From Microcebus murinus (lineage: Eukaryota; Chordata; Mammalia; Primates; Cheirogaleidae), in the NCBI RefSeq assembly GCF_040939455.1, contig NC_134112.1, forward strand, positions 70,138,501-70,202,500: a stretch of 64,000 bases of DNA. The letters run 5' to 3'. This document shows positions 37,601-50,700 of the stretch, piece after piece. The notes beneath the pieces were generated by a model. It had not been told where the DNA came from, did no database searches, and saw only the letters and a list, made by a program, of their open reading frames with translations. Both the position numbers and the translations under genes were made by a program. Numbering within the stretch: position 1 is the first letter of the stretch; each line of letters begins with the position of its first letter.

Positions 37601-38689
37601 TAAACAGTAATTTATTTTTGCAATACCTAGGATACAATTTAACTTTGTATTGCAAAGGAACTACACATCCATCACATAGAAAGCATGCAAATAATAATAT
37701 TTTAGGGAGAATATAGAGAATATAGACAAGGATTTGCCATTCAAATTTTTAGTTATATTTATTCATACTTTAAAAGAGATATAAGGCTGTTGAACCAAAC
37801 TGACAGACATCTTAAACTTAGCAATTTATCAGAGAGAGAAATACAAATGAAAACAAAGTTGCAGTACTCTCCTTTCTCTTTACTTTACCCCTCATGATCC
37901 CTGTAAGTTTTCTCAGTGGAGTGAGTTCTTGCCCTTCCCTTGGATGAAAAGCGCAGACCCAAAGCCATTGGTTGGGGGGGGGGAGGCAAGAAGTGACCAC
38001 AAATACTCATAATTTGGCTGCCTCTCTGGTTCTGGAAAGTGATTACAGCTTGATTTTTCTCTTGGAAGCTGGATGCTTTTGAGGCTTTTGTTGAGGTTGG
38101 GCGTCTCTCTCCTGCAAAAACATGGCCTATAGGAATGCATCTCTTCAAGTGTGAGGGAACCCTCTTCTGGGAATATTACCTTGCCTCCAGGTTCCCTGAT
38201 GAAGTCTGTACACCTGCCTGGAGGTTCTGGCCCAGTACCACCTCATCCTGCTGTCTCTCACTTGCCTCCTGTCTAGTTGCCATAACAAACTCAGAAAGTG
38301 GAGCCACTTCTTCTTCAGTACCCAGCCAATTTCTCCAACTGGATATTTCTCAGGAAGGAATCAGACTCCACTCTACTTAATCCTCCAATAGAATGAGACA
38401 CAACTCACAGTTTCCCATCTGTATTGGAGAAGCTTATAAGATTTGAAATGAGAAGCAGGTGCCTCAGGCCCACCTCACTTGGAGAATGGGTTCAATACAC
38501 CAAAAACTAGCAGCTCCCCCCCCAAATCAAAATTTATCTAACAACCCTATCTTTATCTACCATCTCACCTTTAAAAAAATAAAAATTTTTTTTTTTTGGG
38601 GGGGTAAGAGATTTAGGAATCACCTAACCAGGTCTTGGCAATCCATTTTTTACAAATCCTATAGAGTGATCTAATATATCTCACTGGTA
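34646..38689. other. About 4 kb mostly unrecognised, with simple repeats
   Basis: The stretch contains a (GA)n tract at about 34918-34946, an A run followed by (GAA)n at 35530-35562, a G10 run at 37974-37983, a C8 run at 38516-38523 and T12G7 at 38586-38604. Open frames of 68-115 codons (for example 37040-37387 plus, 36827-37081 minus and 37885-38148 minus) carry no recognisable domain. No gene is called. Confidence 0.5.
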
Positions 38690-38880
38690 TTTATTATTTT
38701 AATTTTTGTAATTTTAAAATTTTATTTTATATTTTATTTTAGTAGATTTAGGGGTACAAGTGGTTTTTGTTTACAGGGGTAAATTGTATAGTGGGATGTC
38801 AGGGCTTTTAGTGTACCCATCACCAGAATAATGTCCTTTGTATCCAATAGGCAATTTTTCTTCAAGTATTAGCCTAAAAT
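38690..38880 (-). mobile_element. L1 3' end fragment (L1PB/L1MA-like)
   Basis: The antisense 3' UTR markers are 'gatttaggggtacaagtgg', 'gggcttttagtgtacccatc' and 'ccaataggcaatttttc', preceded by a T/A-rich tail. It is truncated after about 190 bp. Confidence 0.7.
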
Positions 38881-38884
38881 TCCC

Positions 38885-39500
38885 TTTTAATATGTTGTTA
38901 CAAATGTACTGCTCCCTACTTTTGAGAGTATAGTGAAATGTGATACTCAAAAATTGTTGACATGAATTAAAATTGTCCAAACCCTTTGAAAAACCTTTTA
39001 GCACTATGTATCATGCATTTTCTAATGATTTGATAATTTTATTACTGAGAATCTAGATCAAGTGTATAATCCTGAATACAAAAAAAAATCTACACATAAA
39101 AGCTATCCTTAAAAATATATCAGAAAAAGACCCAAATGGAAATAGTATGTAAGTGATTAAGTAATGGAAAAAAAATAGGCAATGGACTATTATATAGGCA
39201 GTAAAATGTTTATGAAGTTTATATAATAATAAGGAAAAGCAACGATAATTCAATGAAAAATGTAGAAGGCTATAAATTTCTACCTGCACTATAATAATAG
39301 CCATGTTAAAATGTTTCTAAAAGAATTTTTCAAACATCTATGCGTAATTTTTTTAAAGTTTGAGAATGCACCAAAGTATTAACAGTGACTATCAGTGGGT
39401 GTTATAGGACTTCAGGAGAGGTTTTCCTCTCTCCTACTATTATGCAGTTTTAAAAGTTCATTTAGTGGATATTTATTTCTTTTAAAATGCTAAAAACAAT
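38885..39500 (+). mobile_element. Old L1M ORF2-end fragment
   Basis: The sense-strand blocks are 'gcaatggactattatatagg', 'gcagtaaaatgtttatgaag' and 'gtattaacagtgactatcag', followed by a 3'-end-like stretch. It is highly diverged. The 77- and 83-codon antisense frames across it (38771-39304) are coincidental. Confidence 0.5.
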
Positions 39501-39584
39501 AGTTAGAAAATATATGCAAAGCATCAAAACTAAAAATAATAACTATGGCACATTTTATCTTTGGAATATATAATCTAAAATGTT

Positions 39585-39800
39585 TATTCCCTTCTCTTTT
39601 CCCACACCAAATGTGATGCTAGATCTTGCAGATTTTTCTAAATCCAAAATGTTTCTGACCCCATTTTATCTTTTCCAGGCCCTTAGCTAATGTTCTAATT
39701 CTTATCCCTTTACTCTTAACAGCACAACCGTTGTACCAGCTTCCTAAGTGGCCTCCCTGATTCCAGATGCTTCTCTGACATCAGTGCAAATCCTTTCTAG
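39585..39800 (+). repeat. L2 LINE fragment
   Basis: Markers are 'ccagcttcctaagtggcctc' and 'cctgattccagatgcttctc', with the pyrimidine-rich style of the L2 3' half. Confidence 0.5.
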
Positions 39801-40084
39801 GTTTATGACATTCAGCTGAAAATCAGCTTAAGTCAAAAAATATACTTTCTACAGTTTTCTGAGAAATGTACAAAAAGGAACAATACATATAAAGTAATTG
39901 GCACATAATAGCTGTTCAACAAAGATAGTTCTTGTTATAATTCTAATTCTCATTTTTATAAACTTATTCTGTACTTTTAGTGTTGCTGAGTTGTGTACTT
40001 TTATATTCAGATTCTCCACACAATCATTTAAGATCCTCTAAAATATCAAGCACTTTTTAAATTTATTTCACAAAATTCTACTCT

Positions 40085-40600
40085 TATCTTCAACCAAGGT
40101 GGGCTACTTCCTGTTTCCTGGCCTTTCCCCTTGGTCCCTGTACACTGGTGCCTTAACTTAGCTTATCACCATGGCACCATTTATCCCTTCACGTTCTGTT
40201 CCTTCCTGCCATGTCCCATCTTTATGAAATGTCATATCTTACTGAAATCTTTTTGAACCTTGCAACCAAATTAGATTGCTAGCCTCTCTGAAACCCTGTA
40301 ATATTGTCTAATATCCTTATGACATATAACATTCTGTTCGGCATCCTGGTTGAATAACTTTGATATTCAGGACTCAGCTTTAAAAGCAACCTCCTCAGAG
40401 AAGCTGTGTCTAACCATCTAATCTAACGTCGGCCCTTGGCCACTATCACATTTCTCTGTATTTTTAGGTCCTCAGCTTTTCCATCTTTTTTCCCATCACT
40501 CTTCCAATAGGTATTTTACTTCCCCAAAACTAAACTGTTTTTCTTAACAGTCCCTAGTACTGTGTCTTTCAAATAATCAATGCTCAATAAATGTGTAAAA
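40085..40600 (+). repeat. L2 LINE 3' half, diverged
   Basis: The order of blocks fits L2: 'cccatctttatgaaatgtc', 'aagcaacctcctcagagaag', 'gtctaaccatctaatctaac', 'atcacatttctctgtatttt', and a terminal 'ctagtactgtgtctttcaa' then 'caatgctcaataaatgtg'. Confidence 0.6.
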
Positions 40601-41666
40601 TTGTATTATAAACTCTAAAATATGTATCACCTACTCTAAACCTGGTAAGGAAGATCTTGATTTGAAAATTTTTACTAAAATCTTGTCATTATCCCCTCCA
40701 CATCAACATGCGCACACCCCATCCACACATACATACACCACCCTCCCATACACACACACGTACATTCTGGGCTCTTGGTCTCTGCTGTAATTTACATAAT
40801 GTTCAGTGAGCAGGCATGGCAGGCAACAATTATAGGAAACCTTGGAAATGGTCTACCTGGAGCTCCCACTGGAAGCCACGATTTGTTGTATTCAGGATGT
40901 ACAGAAATGACAATGGAAATAATGGAAGAAAAAATGGCTAAGGGTAAACCTTTGGGAACAATAACACATTCAGTGGAGTTCACTTGATAGTGCAGTTTTA
41001 TAAAGTCTACTAGAAAATCCAAACCATTGCAAAGTCAGAAAAGAAATTGAAATTCAAAATATGAAGACAAGCAATCATACAGATCTATGAAACTGCAGCT
41101 TTCTTAAGCAGTAATTTTGTTCATTTCAGACTTCTAGGAAATAGAGTTGGAATTTTCTTTTTAATGTTTTATTTGGGAAGGAGATATAAAAAGAAAATAA
41201 TACAACAATTTTAATAAAAATACAAACTATAAAGTAAAAAATAGCTATCTATGTACTGTCTTTTAAAAATTAATCAACATTTAATTGGAAAAAATAGAAA
41301 GCAATACTGTCCCCCAGTTATAGTACTCTATCCTCAAATTGTTTAAAAAATATTTCTGAGTAATGGAGATTCTCGGTCCTTCCTGGATCCTCACTACAGC
41401 TCCCCAGCTTTTATCAGAAAACCTGAACCTATTATTTCTTCTCTTTCCTCTATCTTCATCCTCTGCTGCTCTTTCAGTTTTCCCCATCAGCATTTAAACA
41501 TGTTCAATGTGTCCCACAATAATCAAAACCCCTCCCCTGAAACATTTATCTTCTCTCTTTCAATTTCTCTCTTTCCTTCCCACTTATGGCAAAATTTTCA
41601 CAAAATTGGTTATACATCCTTTCTCCATTGTTCTCACCTCTCGCTCCTCCACCCACTTTAACTTGA
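40601..41666. other. Unrecognised; CA-rich patch
   Basis: A loose CA-rich patch lies at 40705-40762. No supported gene or named repeat is present. Open frames on both strands at 40775-41022 overlap each other and are not credible as coding. Confidence 0.5.
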
Positions 41667-41708
41667 AATATATATATATATATATATGTGTGTATGTATA
41701 TATATGTA
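41667..41708. repeat. (TA)n/(TG)n microsatellite
   Basis: A TA run with TG interruptions, about 40 bp long, just upstream of a MaLR-type LTR. Confidence 0.9.
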
Positions 41709-41730
41709 TTAGTACTTCTACAATGACCTC

Positions 41731-42220
41731 TGTGGCAGGCTGAATAATACCCACTTGCCAAGATGCTGATGTCCTAATTCTGAGACTCTGTGAATATGTT
41801 ACCTTAGATGGCAAAAGGGACTTTGCAAAGATGATCAAATTAATGATTTTAAGATGGGCTCATCCAGGTGGGCCAGATAATGTAATCACGGTGTCCTCAG
41901 AATACTCAGAATAGAGAGGTGGAGGGAGGAAACTAGTACAGGAGAGTAGCAGGAGATAGGACGTATGTAAGAGGTTGGAGTAATTCAAGAAAGGACCAGG
42001 AGCCCAAAAATGCAACCAGTCTGCAGAAGCTGGAAAAGGCAAAGAAATGGATTCTCTTTCAGAGACTTCAGAAGGAATTAGCCTTGTCAACACCTTCACT
42101 GTAATCCAGTGATATTGACCTTAGACTTCTGGTCTCTAGAACTGCAAGAGAATAAATTGGTGTTGTTTTAAGGCAGCAAATTTGTGCTTACCTGCTACAA
42201 CAGCAACAGGAACTAATACA
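41731..42220 (+). mobile_element. MaLR-type solo LTR (MLT1-like)
   Basis: The LTR begins 'tgtggcaggctgaataatac' and ends 'caggaactaataca', giving the expected TG...CA ends. Inside are 'gtgaatatgttaccttagat', 'ggcaaaagggactttgcaaa', 'catccaggtgggccagataa', 'agaagctggaaaaggcaaag', the polyadenylation-like 'agagaataaattggtgttg' and 'ttttaaggcagcaaatttg'. The flanking bases suggest only a decayed 5-bp duplication. There is no internal region, so it is a solo LTR. Open frames of 71-84 codons on the minus strand nearby are not genes. Confidence 0.8.
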
Positions 42221-42221
42221 G

Positions 42222-42800
42222 ACCCATTCACTAACGCAGATGGTGGGCAATTCCTAATTTTCCTCTTATTTGACTTACCAGTTGCAACCTCTTAGCTCTT
42301 TAGATACCACTAGATTTTTTCTTAGATTTTTGGCAGATTCTTTTCAAATTCCTTTGCTTGTTTCTCCTTTTTTTTTTTTCTACTGAAATAGTAAATGTCA
42401 GAGTTTCTCACGACTCAGTCTAAAACCACACCCTTTTCTCACTCCCTATGGAATCATATCTACTCTGATATTGCTTGAAAGCAGAATCTCCATTCCATCT
42501 GCTTGGTTGCAAGTATATACATCTGCTTACTTGAGTGCTTGACTTGATTATCACACACACATTACAAATTTAATGTGTCAACAACTGAAGTAACGTCTTT
42601 CCTTCAATTCTAGTGTTAATAATTTCAAGAAAAGGTATCACCATCTACCGAGGTTTTCTAACCTAAAACTTGGGATTTATAACATACATCTCCCTTCTTC
42701 GTCTGCCATATAAAATTAATTATCAAGTCTGATAAAATCTGCTACCTAAATGCCTATTGTACCTAAATGCCTTCAATACCAATGAAGTTAATCTAGTACA
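42222..42800 (+). repeat. L2 LINE fragment, diverged
   Basis: L2-like blocks include 'cagtctaaaaccacaccctt', 'gtgtcaacaactgaagtaac', 'cctaaaacttgggatttata' and 'ttatcaagtctgataaaatc'. These occur in the order expected upstream of the L2 3' end. The frame is destroyed. Confidence 0.5.
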
Positions 42801-43444
42801 ATTCGTGATCTTGGATGTGACCAAACTAACACAGTAGTCCAATGTCATAGGCCCCCTCGAAGTATATGATGTAGCAAAATTAATTCAATTATATTTGACC
42901 CACACACACAAAAGCTATTACCCACATAATAGCCACAGTAATATTTAAATATACACACACACATACAGACACACAAATTATATATTATCACTGACTCGCT
43001 TAACACTTTTTGTCTTTAGGATATAATGTGATTCAGGAAATCTTTTGTTTAGACTTTTGGTCTGTGCCTCCTTCACTTTTAATCCTCACTATTTTATCCC
43101 TTTCTCTCAAATCACTTTCATGGTTTTCTTTTTTTAGATCATTGATCATTCTTTCACAATTTAGGATCATGGAACTTTGAAAATCTCTTTTGCCTTAAAT
43201 TCTTCATCCACAAACCCCTTGTTTTGTCCATCATATGACCTTACTAATATGTTCCCATTCATGTTTCATTCTCTGAAAAGTCAAGGAAGCGTTCTCTGAT
43301 ACCCTTTCCAAAACTAGGTTAGATTTTCCTGTTATATAATTCCATATTACCCCATACTTTTGACTTCAAAATGCTCATTATATTTAAATAAGCATAGTTA
43401 ATGTATATTTATCAAAAATTGTCTTATCCCATGAGATTTTTTTT
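42801..43444. other. Mostly unrecognised; CA-rich patches
   Basis: CA-rich patches lie at 42900-42910 and 42950-42977. Part of 43060-43390 could be a further decayed L2 piece, but I cannot support it firmly. Confidence 0.35.
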
Positions 43445-43640
43445 GCTTTTTAGCAGCTTTGTAGAAGTATAAATAAAATACATAAATTGTACATATTAAA
43501 AGTATAAAATTTGTTCAGTTTAGCATGTCTATACACCCATGAAACCATCACCACAATCAAGATAGTGATATACATAATCCCAAAAATTTCTTCTTACCCC
43601 TTTGTTCTCACAAAATCATGTTGCATTTGTCTTGTTCCTG
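43445..43640 (-). mobile_element. Old L1ME 3' end fragment
   Basis: Antisense markers are 'cagctttgtagaagtataaa', 'gtctatacacccatgaaacc' and 'atcaccacaatcaagatagt', typical of an L1ME 3' UTR. The 64-codon frame at 43511-43705 lies across it. Confidence 0.65.
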
Positions 43641-43689
43641 ACCAGACATACAAGCATGCATGGCACATGGTGGCACTCAGGATACATTT

Positions 43690-44055
43690 GTTGAATGAAT
43701 TATGAGCAAAGATGTTTATCAAAGCATTACCTACAGAAGGAAACACCAAAAACAGCTGTCCTTGTTTTTGCAAATTTTATACAATAATATAAAACTAGGC
43801 ACCACCAAAACTTATGTTTTATGAGAACAATAAATTATATTTAAATATATTTAAGTAGGAAAGCAAAGATTTAAAGGATCTATAAAATACTATTCTGGAC
43901 ATGTATATTTACATATATTTATTTTATATGTAGTAAGAAAGGATTATACACACTGACACAAAAACTAGCAGTGGAGAAATTATGGGTGATTTAAATTTTC
44001 TTCTTTGTGCTTCTCTGAAACTTTCAAAGACCATGTGTCATACTATGTTGAATTG
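43690..44055 (+). mobile_element. Old L1M ORF2-end fragment
   Basis: Sense-strand blocks such as 'gatgtttatcaaagcattac', 'agcagtggagaaattatggg' and 'ttctctgaaactttcaaaga' match the end of an old L1M. It is diverged and lies in the opposite orientation to the L1ME piece just upstream. Confidence 0.5.
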
Positions 44056-47000
44056 GACCTTTTCTCTATCTTAGAATTTTGGCTAAAGCCTCATACTGTG
44101 TACACCAAGTAGTAAGTATTTCCACATTCTAGCCAAAATAGCCAAAAAGCTGTCAAACTTTTCTCTCTCGAGTTTGCTAAGATGTAGCCAAATTGGTCTT
44201 TCTGCTGTCATCCCCAGCATTCCATCCGCCTACAAAAGCAAAAATCCTAATTTTATTGAAGAGCAAAGTTGGCACAGAGTGAGGCATTCTAGAATATTTT
44301 CCACTCCATCCCATATCTGGGGGAAAGGCAAGAGATGCCATTCCTTTAAGCAATTGTTGTGCTCCAAAAAGAACTACTCTTGGAAATTAAGGATGGCGTA
44401 AGGAGGGGAAACTGGCATTGCTAGCCTTTGCTGGATGCTTGCTGAGCTAAAGTTTTTCACAGGCCCACACGTGCTGCAAGAAAGGTCTTAGGAACTTCAA
44501 CTCTTATCCTTTGGAATTTGGGAGCTTGTGCCTTAGAGTCTGCTCAAGGCAGGAGTCTGACCATAGAGAGGGAAGCAAATGTCAGCCCACCCTCTCTATG
44601 TGTGGTACAGAAAAAATACACTAGTTACCTATACGGCAAGTGGAGGTCACAAAAAGTGATTAGCTCAAGCAGTTTCCACCAGTCTGACTAATGGCTTCCT
44701 GCCACAGAAAGGGGACACTAACAGTAAAAAGTGGTGAGATGAACTGATGTGGGCAGGAGCTGAGATGCTAACTAGAGAGCTGTGCTTTGGAACAGTTCAA
44801 TGAGGACACCCAAAGGCCCATCTGTGTTTCGTGGAAAAGCCAGTATTTGAGCACATGACCCACTCAGAGGGCACTGAGGGCTAAAAGACAACAAAATCAG
44901 CACTGATCACGTACTTCTTTTTCTTTTTACACTATTCCACACATGACCCCTCCTCCCGCCTTGAATTTGGAAGACTCAGAAGATAGTGGATTGGCGATGA
45001 TTAGGTGGAGATAAAGAACAAAGTCAATGAGGTAACAGATCATGCTTCCCTTCCTTGTGGCCCAGCCAATGAGTCACATATAGGTCCGACATGAACCTTA
45101 AGAATGGGGAAAGACTTGAGCTGTGTGCAATATTGAATTGTTTACATGTGGCTGGGCTGAATCTATTTAGAGGTCACATTGAAGCTTAATTGCCAAGGAA
45201 AGACTGTTCTTACAGTGACCAGAAAGCCCTAGTTTCTGTTCAAGATGCAGACAGGGAGTTTAACAACATGCTCAAAGGCACACATTGGAGACCATTAAAT
45301 CCATTTCTCATATGCATCACCGCTGAGTTTAGCCCACTCTGTTATCCAATTATACATGTGTTAAACCTGTGTTATTTTCAATCATAAAGAAAGGGTAAAT
45401 TCTCAGAAGCCTCACTACAAAGCACTCCTCAGGGATAATGTTATAGGATTATAATATAGGTAAAAGTGCTATATCAATATACTTTCACAGTGCATCAACA
45501 CTAATTACCTTCTAGTCATGGTTCAAGTTTTCTAATTTTTCAACCTCTGTTACAAATTTATCAACTATTTAGATCATGAAGCATCTGTAATTCATATTTT
45601 TATTCACAAGCCTGCCCACTGACTGACACTGAAACTGACCATTCAATATTTTTTCTAAATTTTTTTTCACTAAATCTATTTTGGTATATAGATATTGCGA
45701 GCTATAGCATGAACATGCACTCACATGTTTTAGATAGTTATTAATAAAGGAATTTATCAAGATATGAGTTAAATATAGTCACCAAGAAAACAATTAACAT
45801 CTACCCTTAAAAACTAGATATTTCAGAAATATTTCTATCCCTACAACAGCTTATTTAGCTCTCTCTTTGATCTATCAGTATAGTTTTTATTTCATATTTC
45901 AATGATTCTACTTCAGTTTATACAGCATAGTTGTTTACATTTATTAAATATAAAACAAGAGCAAGTAGAATTAAAGATCAAAAGTCCGAAAAAGAATATA
46001 TTATTGACTTCATACTTGATATTCTGAGTAGGTAGGACTGAATTATTGTATTTACAATATTTTTCATATTTATAATATTGTATTTATAATTTGTAACTTT
46101 GTCTAAAGATAAGTGAATCCAATTCCAAAGACAGTTGGGAATCTGAGAAAGGCAATGCTGAGTTCTAGAAGTAATAGAAATCTGTGCCCTACTTCCTTTT
46201 TCCTAGGAATGCCCTCAAAGGTAGAAGAATCATGGATATAGGAGGCTTGTGGCTGCTTGAAGACTGGATTATGGTTACTTAGGAATAGTAAGAAAATTTC
46301 TGAGTGGTTAAAGTGCATGACAATAACAGAGCCATGGCTTTAGAACACTGCATCGCTAGGTCAACGAACATCTCTGCATTGACCATAGTGAATGGGAAAC
46401 TAGGGAGCTTTCCCAAATTTTCTAAGCAGCATAGGCTTGCGAGAATATTATGTATGTATCAAGAGAAGGAAAAGAGTACCTTAAAATATGACTGGGCTAA
46501 GAGGACAGGGTCTCAGGACAAAGTGTTTGATTTCCATATTAAAAATAAGCAACAAATATGCACATTATAAGTACAAGTTTTTATGGTGCTCTTTTCCATA
46601 GTTACATAAATTCAGTAGAAGGAAACATATTTGACCACAAAACTTATTCTGCTTTTGAGATCATTATCTTAGGATAGTATCTGAAATTGGAAATAATAGG
46701 CAAACTGATATAAATATCTAAACATCTTAATGGATACTGCTAGATTTTTTTCTAAAACTTGTAGGAAATTATAATCTCTCTGCAAGTATTGAGTAGCCAC
46801 AGAATTTGGAACTTTTAAGAATTGCTAACTTATTAAAAAGTGTCTTGTTATAATTTCCATTTATTTACTCTACTGATATCAAATGGGTTATTATTCTCAT
46901 TATCCATTTATAGTTTCTTTTTTTGTGATATATCTGTTTATATTTTTCCGTTTTATGTTGTCAAGTTTTAGTGTCATTTTTTTATCTGTAACTGATAAAA

Positions 47001-47249
47001 GTAACCAATATTTCTGTTAAATGTGGTTAATTTAGTTGTATCAAAAGATAATTCAATGAAGTTTTTAGCAGTAGTCATCACATAAATTCAATTCATAAAG
47101 AAACTTCATCCATTTATACATTCATTCAATAAACTGTTATTCAGTTAGTCATTGGCCAACTCTAGAGCAGAATCAAAGCAGCCAACTTAAGATGCTTATC
47201 AGAGGTAAGAGTTTGAAAGTTACTATAAAAGTAACAACTTTACATATAG
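44056..47249. other. About 3.2 kb without recognised feature
   Basis: The stretch is somewhat GC-richer at 44400-45100. Open frames of 63-88 codons (44174-44401, 45190-45387, 46304-46570) show no domain. No gene or named repeat is supported. Confidence 0.5.
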
Positions 47250-47636
47250 TAGTAGTCTGCTTGGACTGCCATAACAAAATACTAGAGACTGAGTGGCTTA
47301 AAACAACAAAAATTTATGTTCTCACAGTTCTGGAAGCTGGAAGTCCAAGATCAAGATGCCACAGGACTGGTATCAGGTAAGGGCTCTCCCCTTGGGTTGG
47401 AGATGGCTGCCTTCTCACTATGTATTCAGTCTTTCCTAGGTTCATGCCTGCAAAGAGAGAGAGTGAGAGCTCTCTGATGTCTCTTCTCAAAAGGATGACA
47501 ATCCTATCTGATCAGGGACCCACCTTTTTAGAGTCATTTACTTCTTTTCTCCAAGTACAGCCCTACTGGGGGTTAGGGTTTCAACATATGAATTTCGGTT
47601 GGGAAACAGGTACACAAACATTCTGTGTACAACATA
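47250..47636 (-). mobile_element. MLT1-type LTR (ERVL-MaLR)
   Basis: The antisense LTR contains 'gactgccataacaaaatact', 'gactgagtggcttaaaacaa', 'ctcacagttctggaagctgg', 'gatggctgccttctcactat' and 'gtttcaacatatgaatttcg'. It ends near 'gtacaaca'. This is a close match in order to MLT1. The open frames at 47192-47380 and 47420-47731 fall on it and are not genes. Confidence 0.85.
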
Positions 47637-47699
47637 ATTGGAGTTATTCTATCTTGGAAACAGTTAAAATAAAAAACAGAAAATCTGGGAAGCTAACTC

Positions 47700-47830
47700 G
47701 TTTATTCAGTAAACGTTTATTGGGTGCCTAATTCATACCAGGCACTATGCTTAATATTAGCAATAGTAGCTGTTTTCCTGGAGGAACTAATATTTTAATG
47801 GAGAGAGAGACATGATAAATAACAATGCAA
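47700..47830 (+). repeat. Ancient interspersed repeat fragment (L2/MIR-age)
   Basis: The text 'cgtttattgggtgcctaatt', 'accaggcactatgcttaata' and 'cctggaggaactaatatttt' is the same old repeat type seen at 34490. The family name is uncertain. Confidence 0.5.
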
Positions 47831-48639
47831 TTTGAATGACATGATACAACCATCATAAAGAACTTTGAAATCCCAAAAGGGGGAAGAAATAGACCTATAT
47901 ATGGGAGTTGGGAAAGATGATACAGAAAATCAAATCTTTATTTGTGTCTTAAATGTTGAGTGGGATTGTATAAAGCAGAGAGAAGATATAATCATATGAT
48001 AGTGATGGAAATGATTGCTCAGGAAGTCTGCTTCCTCACTTCTGAGTGGCAGATGTTTTAAAGACTACTTTCTGAGTGGTGCCTTTATAGTCTGGAGCTC
48101 AGCACCTATGTCTCTCTCTGTCCTTACCTCCTGCTCAGTAAAATCCTGAGAGAAAGAACATGGAAGGCTGGGGAAATCTGGCTATTCTTCCTGTCTTTCA
48201 AGTTGGTGTTATCTGCATTGTCTGCAAGAAAAACATTTCACTCTCATGCCATTGGACACGGGTCTCAAGATAATGCATCCTACACAATGGTTAGGTTCTA
48301 AAGACAACATGAAAGTGAAGTGTGCGTTTAATCACAAAACTCTTAGCACCAGCCACATGACCTTGTCTATGTCAAGCCATAATGTTTATCCTCCATCCAC
48401 TTAGATAATTTTTTCTTAAGTAAAGTGAATATAAAGATTTAATTAGCCTAATAAGGTCACTTCCATTGTTAGTATTAAAATATGCATACAAATTATAAAT
48501 ATAATTTGAAAGACTCAAGTTTGTGGTCATTTCTTACAGTACAGTAGGCTACAACACATTAGTGAGTGTTATATGGTTACTGTCATTTGACAGATCCACA
48601 TATATGAGTATTAATGACAAGACAAAAATCTAAGAATTA
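47831..48639. other. No recognisable feature
   Basis: No supported gene or named repeat. Confidence 0.5.
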
Positions 48640-48830
48640 TATTTGAATGCTAAGTACTAGACAGTATTTTCAATGCCTTCCCAAAATCATCTCATGGAAT
48701 CCTCAAACAACCCCATGAGGTAGGTAGTGCTTTCTCCATTTTACATATAAGACAGAGAGAGTTTTTAACTAACTTGCCCAATTCACACAATAGAATGCAG
48801 AGCACAGATTTAAGCAGCTGGTTCTAAATG
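48640..48830 (-). repeat. MIR SINE
   Basis: The antisense MIR order is clear: 'ggaatcctcaaacaacccca', 'tgaggtaggtagtgctttct', 'ccattttacatataagacag', 'acttgcccaattcacacaat' and 'gagcacagatttaagcagct'. Confidence 0.8.
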
Positions 48831-50479
48831 CTAAAATATACTGTCAAGCATAAAAGAAGAGCTGCTGATCAGTACGGAAGAGAAAGAATTTGATTAAAGC
48901 AAAATTTTACCTGTGATAAAATAATTACTCCCTTTTTGTCTTCTACAGCCTTACCTTCTAATTTCTTAAATTGCATCATAGAAGAAGTTCTTATAATTAC
49001 TGGTAGACCTCCCTGAAAAAAATGCCATGCTACATGTCTATGGTCTATTTAGGAAAGTAAAGAAAGGATAAAAGTCTAGCTGCAAAGCAGAAAGAAAATA
49101 ATTTTTACATATTTTTACATATTATTAAGAATCAGCCTTGTATTTCCCTCTTATGAGTGGTGTCCCAAAGACCTGCCGTGTCTACTGTGTTAAGTGTGGG
49201 TTCAAGAGATTATGGGCACTGATGGGCCTCTGGTTCACTGTTATTTCCTTCTTGCAACCTCACATCGCTATACATCTGTTTTGTTGATTCAGAAGAGCAC
49301 TTGAAATGCTTTACAGTTGATTTTGACAAGTGCTACAATTTGATAGGGGAAGATAATTCTTGCTGAGATGATTTTCAAAGTACAGAAATTATACTTTTGA
49401 GTAGATATTACCTTTCTTTATGATCAGAATTTTCATTTAATATACAGCACACTTAAGCTTGGTAATCACATTTCCCTTTTTCTGAAAAAAAGTGATGGGT
49501 GTCTTTGATCTCATATATTAAAGCATTACACATTAAAATCTTCTTCTAAATTCTGATTGTTTTCTTTGTTGCAGATAAAACATGTCTGCCAAATTTAAAG
49601 ATATCAGATTTATAAAATGCTATATGAATATGAAGTGGGATTATTAATTAAATGAGAGGCTCCTGGTCACATGAGTGGGCTGATTGATGAGTTCCTGGGA
49701 TGTACGTTTTCTGCATGCCTCTAAATCCACTAAACTGAGAATTAATCAGTAGTGCCTTAAAGACCAGAGACTTATTATTGATAGAATAATCACTTTAAAG
49801 AAGTAAAATATATGGGTGTGATTTTAATTTATATTTTAAATATTCTTTTATCACATAGATTTCCCCATTAGTTTAATTATAAAAGAATGTTTTAATATTT
49901 GAGATGACTCTTGATGAATTATCATTGGTTTGCTTTGTTTCACTACCACAAAGGTTTAAAGCTTGTCTAATGCCAATTCAAGATCCTACCATGGTTTAAA
50001 GCAGACTGAATAGTTCAGTGCTTTGGGATCTCAGCCCTGCTTGCAAGGTTCATCTCAACCCAATGTCCTTCAGTAATTAAAGCCTTTATTATTGATGTGA
50101 TGGAAACTAAAACTTGATCCAAGCTTTCATGTGAGAAAATAATTTCTAGACATTTGATCTGTCTTTATATAGTTTTGCACATTATATACAAAAATACATG
50201 GAAATACATAGTTAAGACGGCATGTACTTCACAGTTATACTGAACACCCTCTATTCTGCTGCCAGTAACACTGGTATCAGAACTTTCATAAGATTAAACT
50301 GCATATCAGAATTCTTATTCTGCTACTTGGGTCTATTGTTGTCAATGTGGTTTCTCCTAATCAGCAACCCAAATTCTAGATCCAACAAATAATCCTAATT
50401 GGAATTTCTATAGTGATTATCCTCAGCCACTTCAATTAAATACGTTAAAATAATACATCTTGTTGTTGCATGATTAAGA
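48831..50479. other. About 1.6 kb without recognised feature
   Basis: No supported gene or named repeat. The sequence is AT-rich and looks unique. Conservation cannot be judged without alignments. Confidence 0.5.
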
Positions 50480-50700
50480 AGACTTGAGTTTGTATTTTTA
50501 TTCTACTATTTCTCAACTAGAGAACATTGAGAAGACTCTGTACCCATATAAGCCACAGATTTCAAATTGACACACTGAGTATACTAGGTTTATTATTTTC
50601 CTAGAAAAACTTCTAAAAAGATAAAATAAAATAATGAATGCAAAGCATTGCACCAGCACTTGGTGCATAGGAAATTCTCAAAAACTGATAAGTGTGATTA
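50480..50700 (+). repeat. MIR SINE, diverged
   Basis: The sense tail is recognisable: 'aaaataatgaatgcaaagca', 'agcacttggtgcataggaaa' and 'ttctcaaaaactgataagtg'. Weaker MIR-like text lies upstream. Confidence 0.5.
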
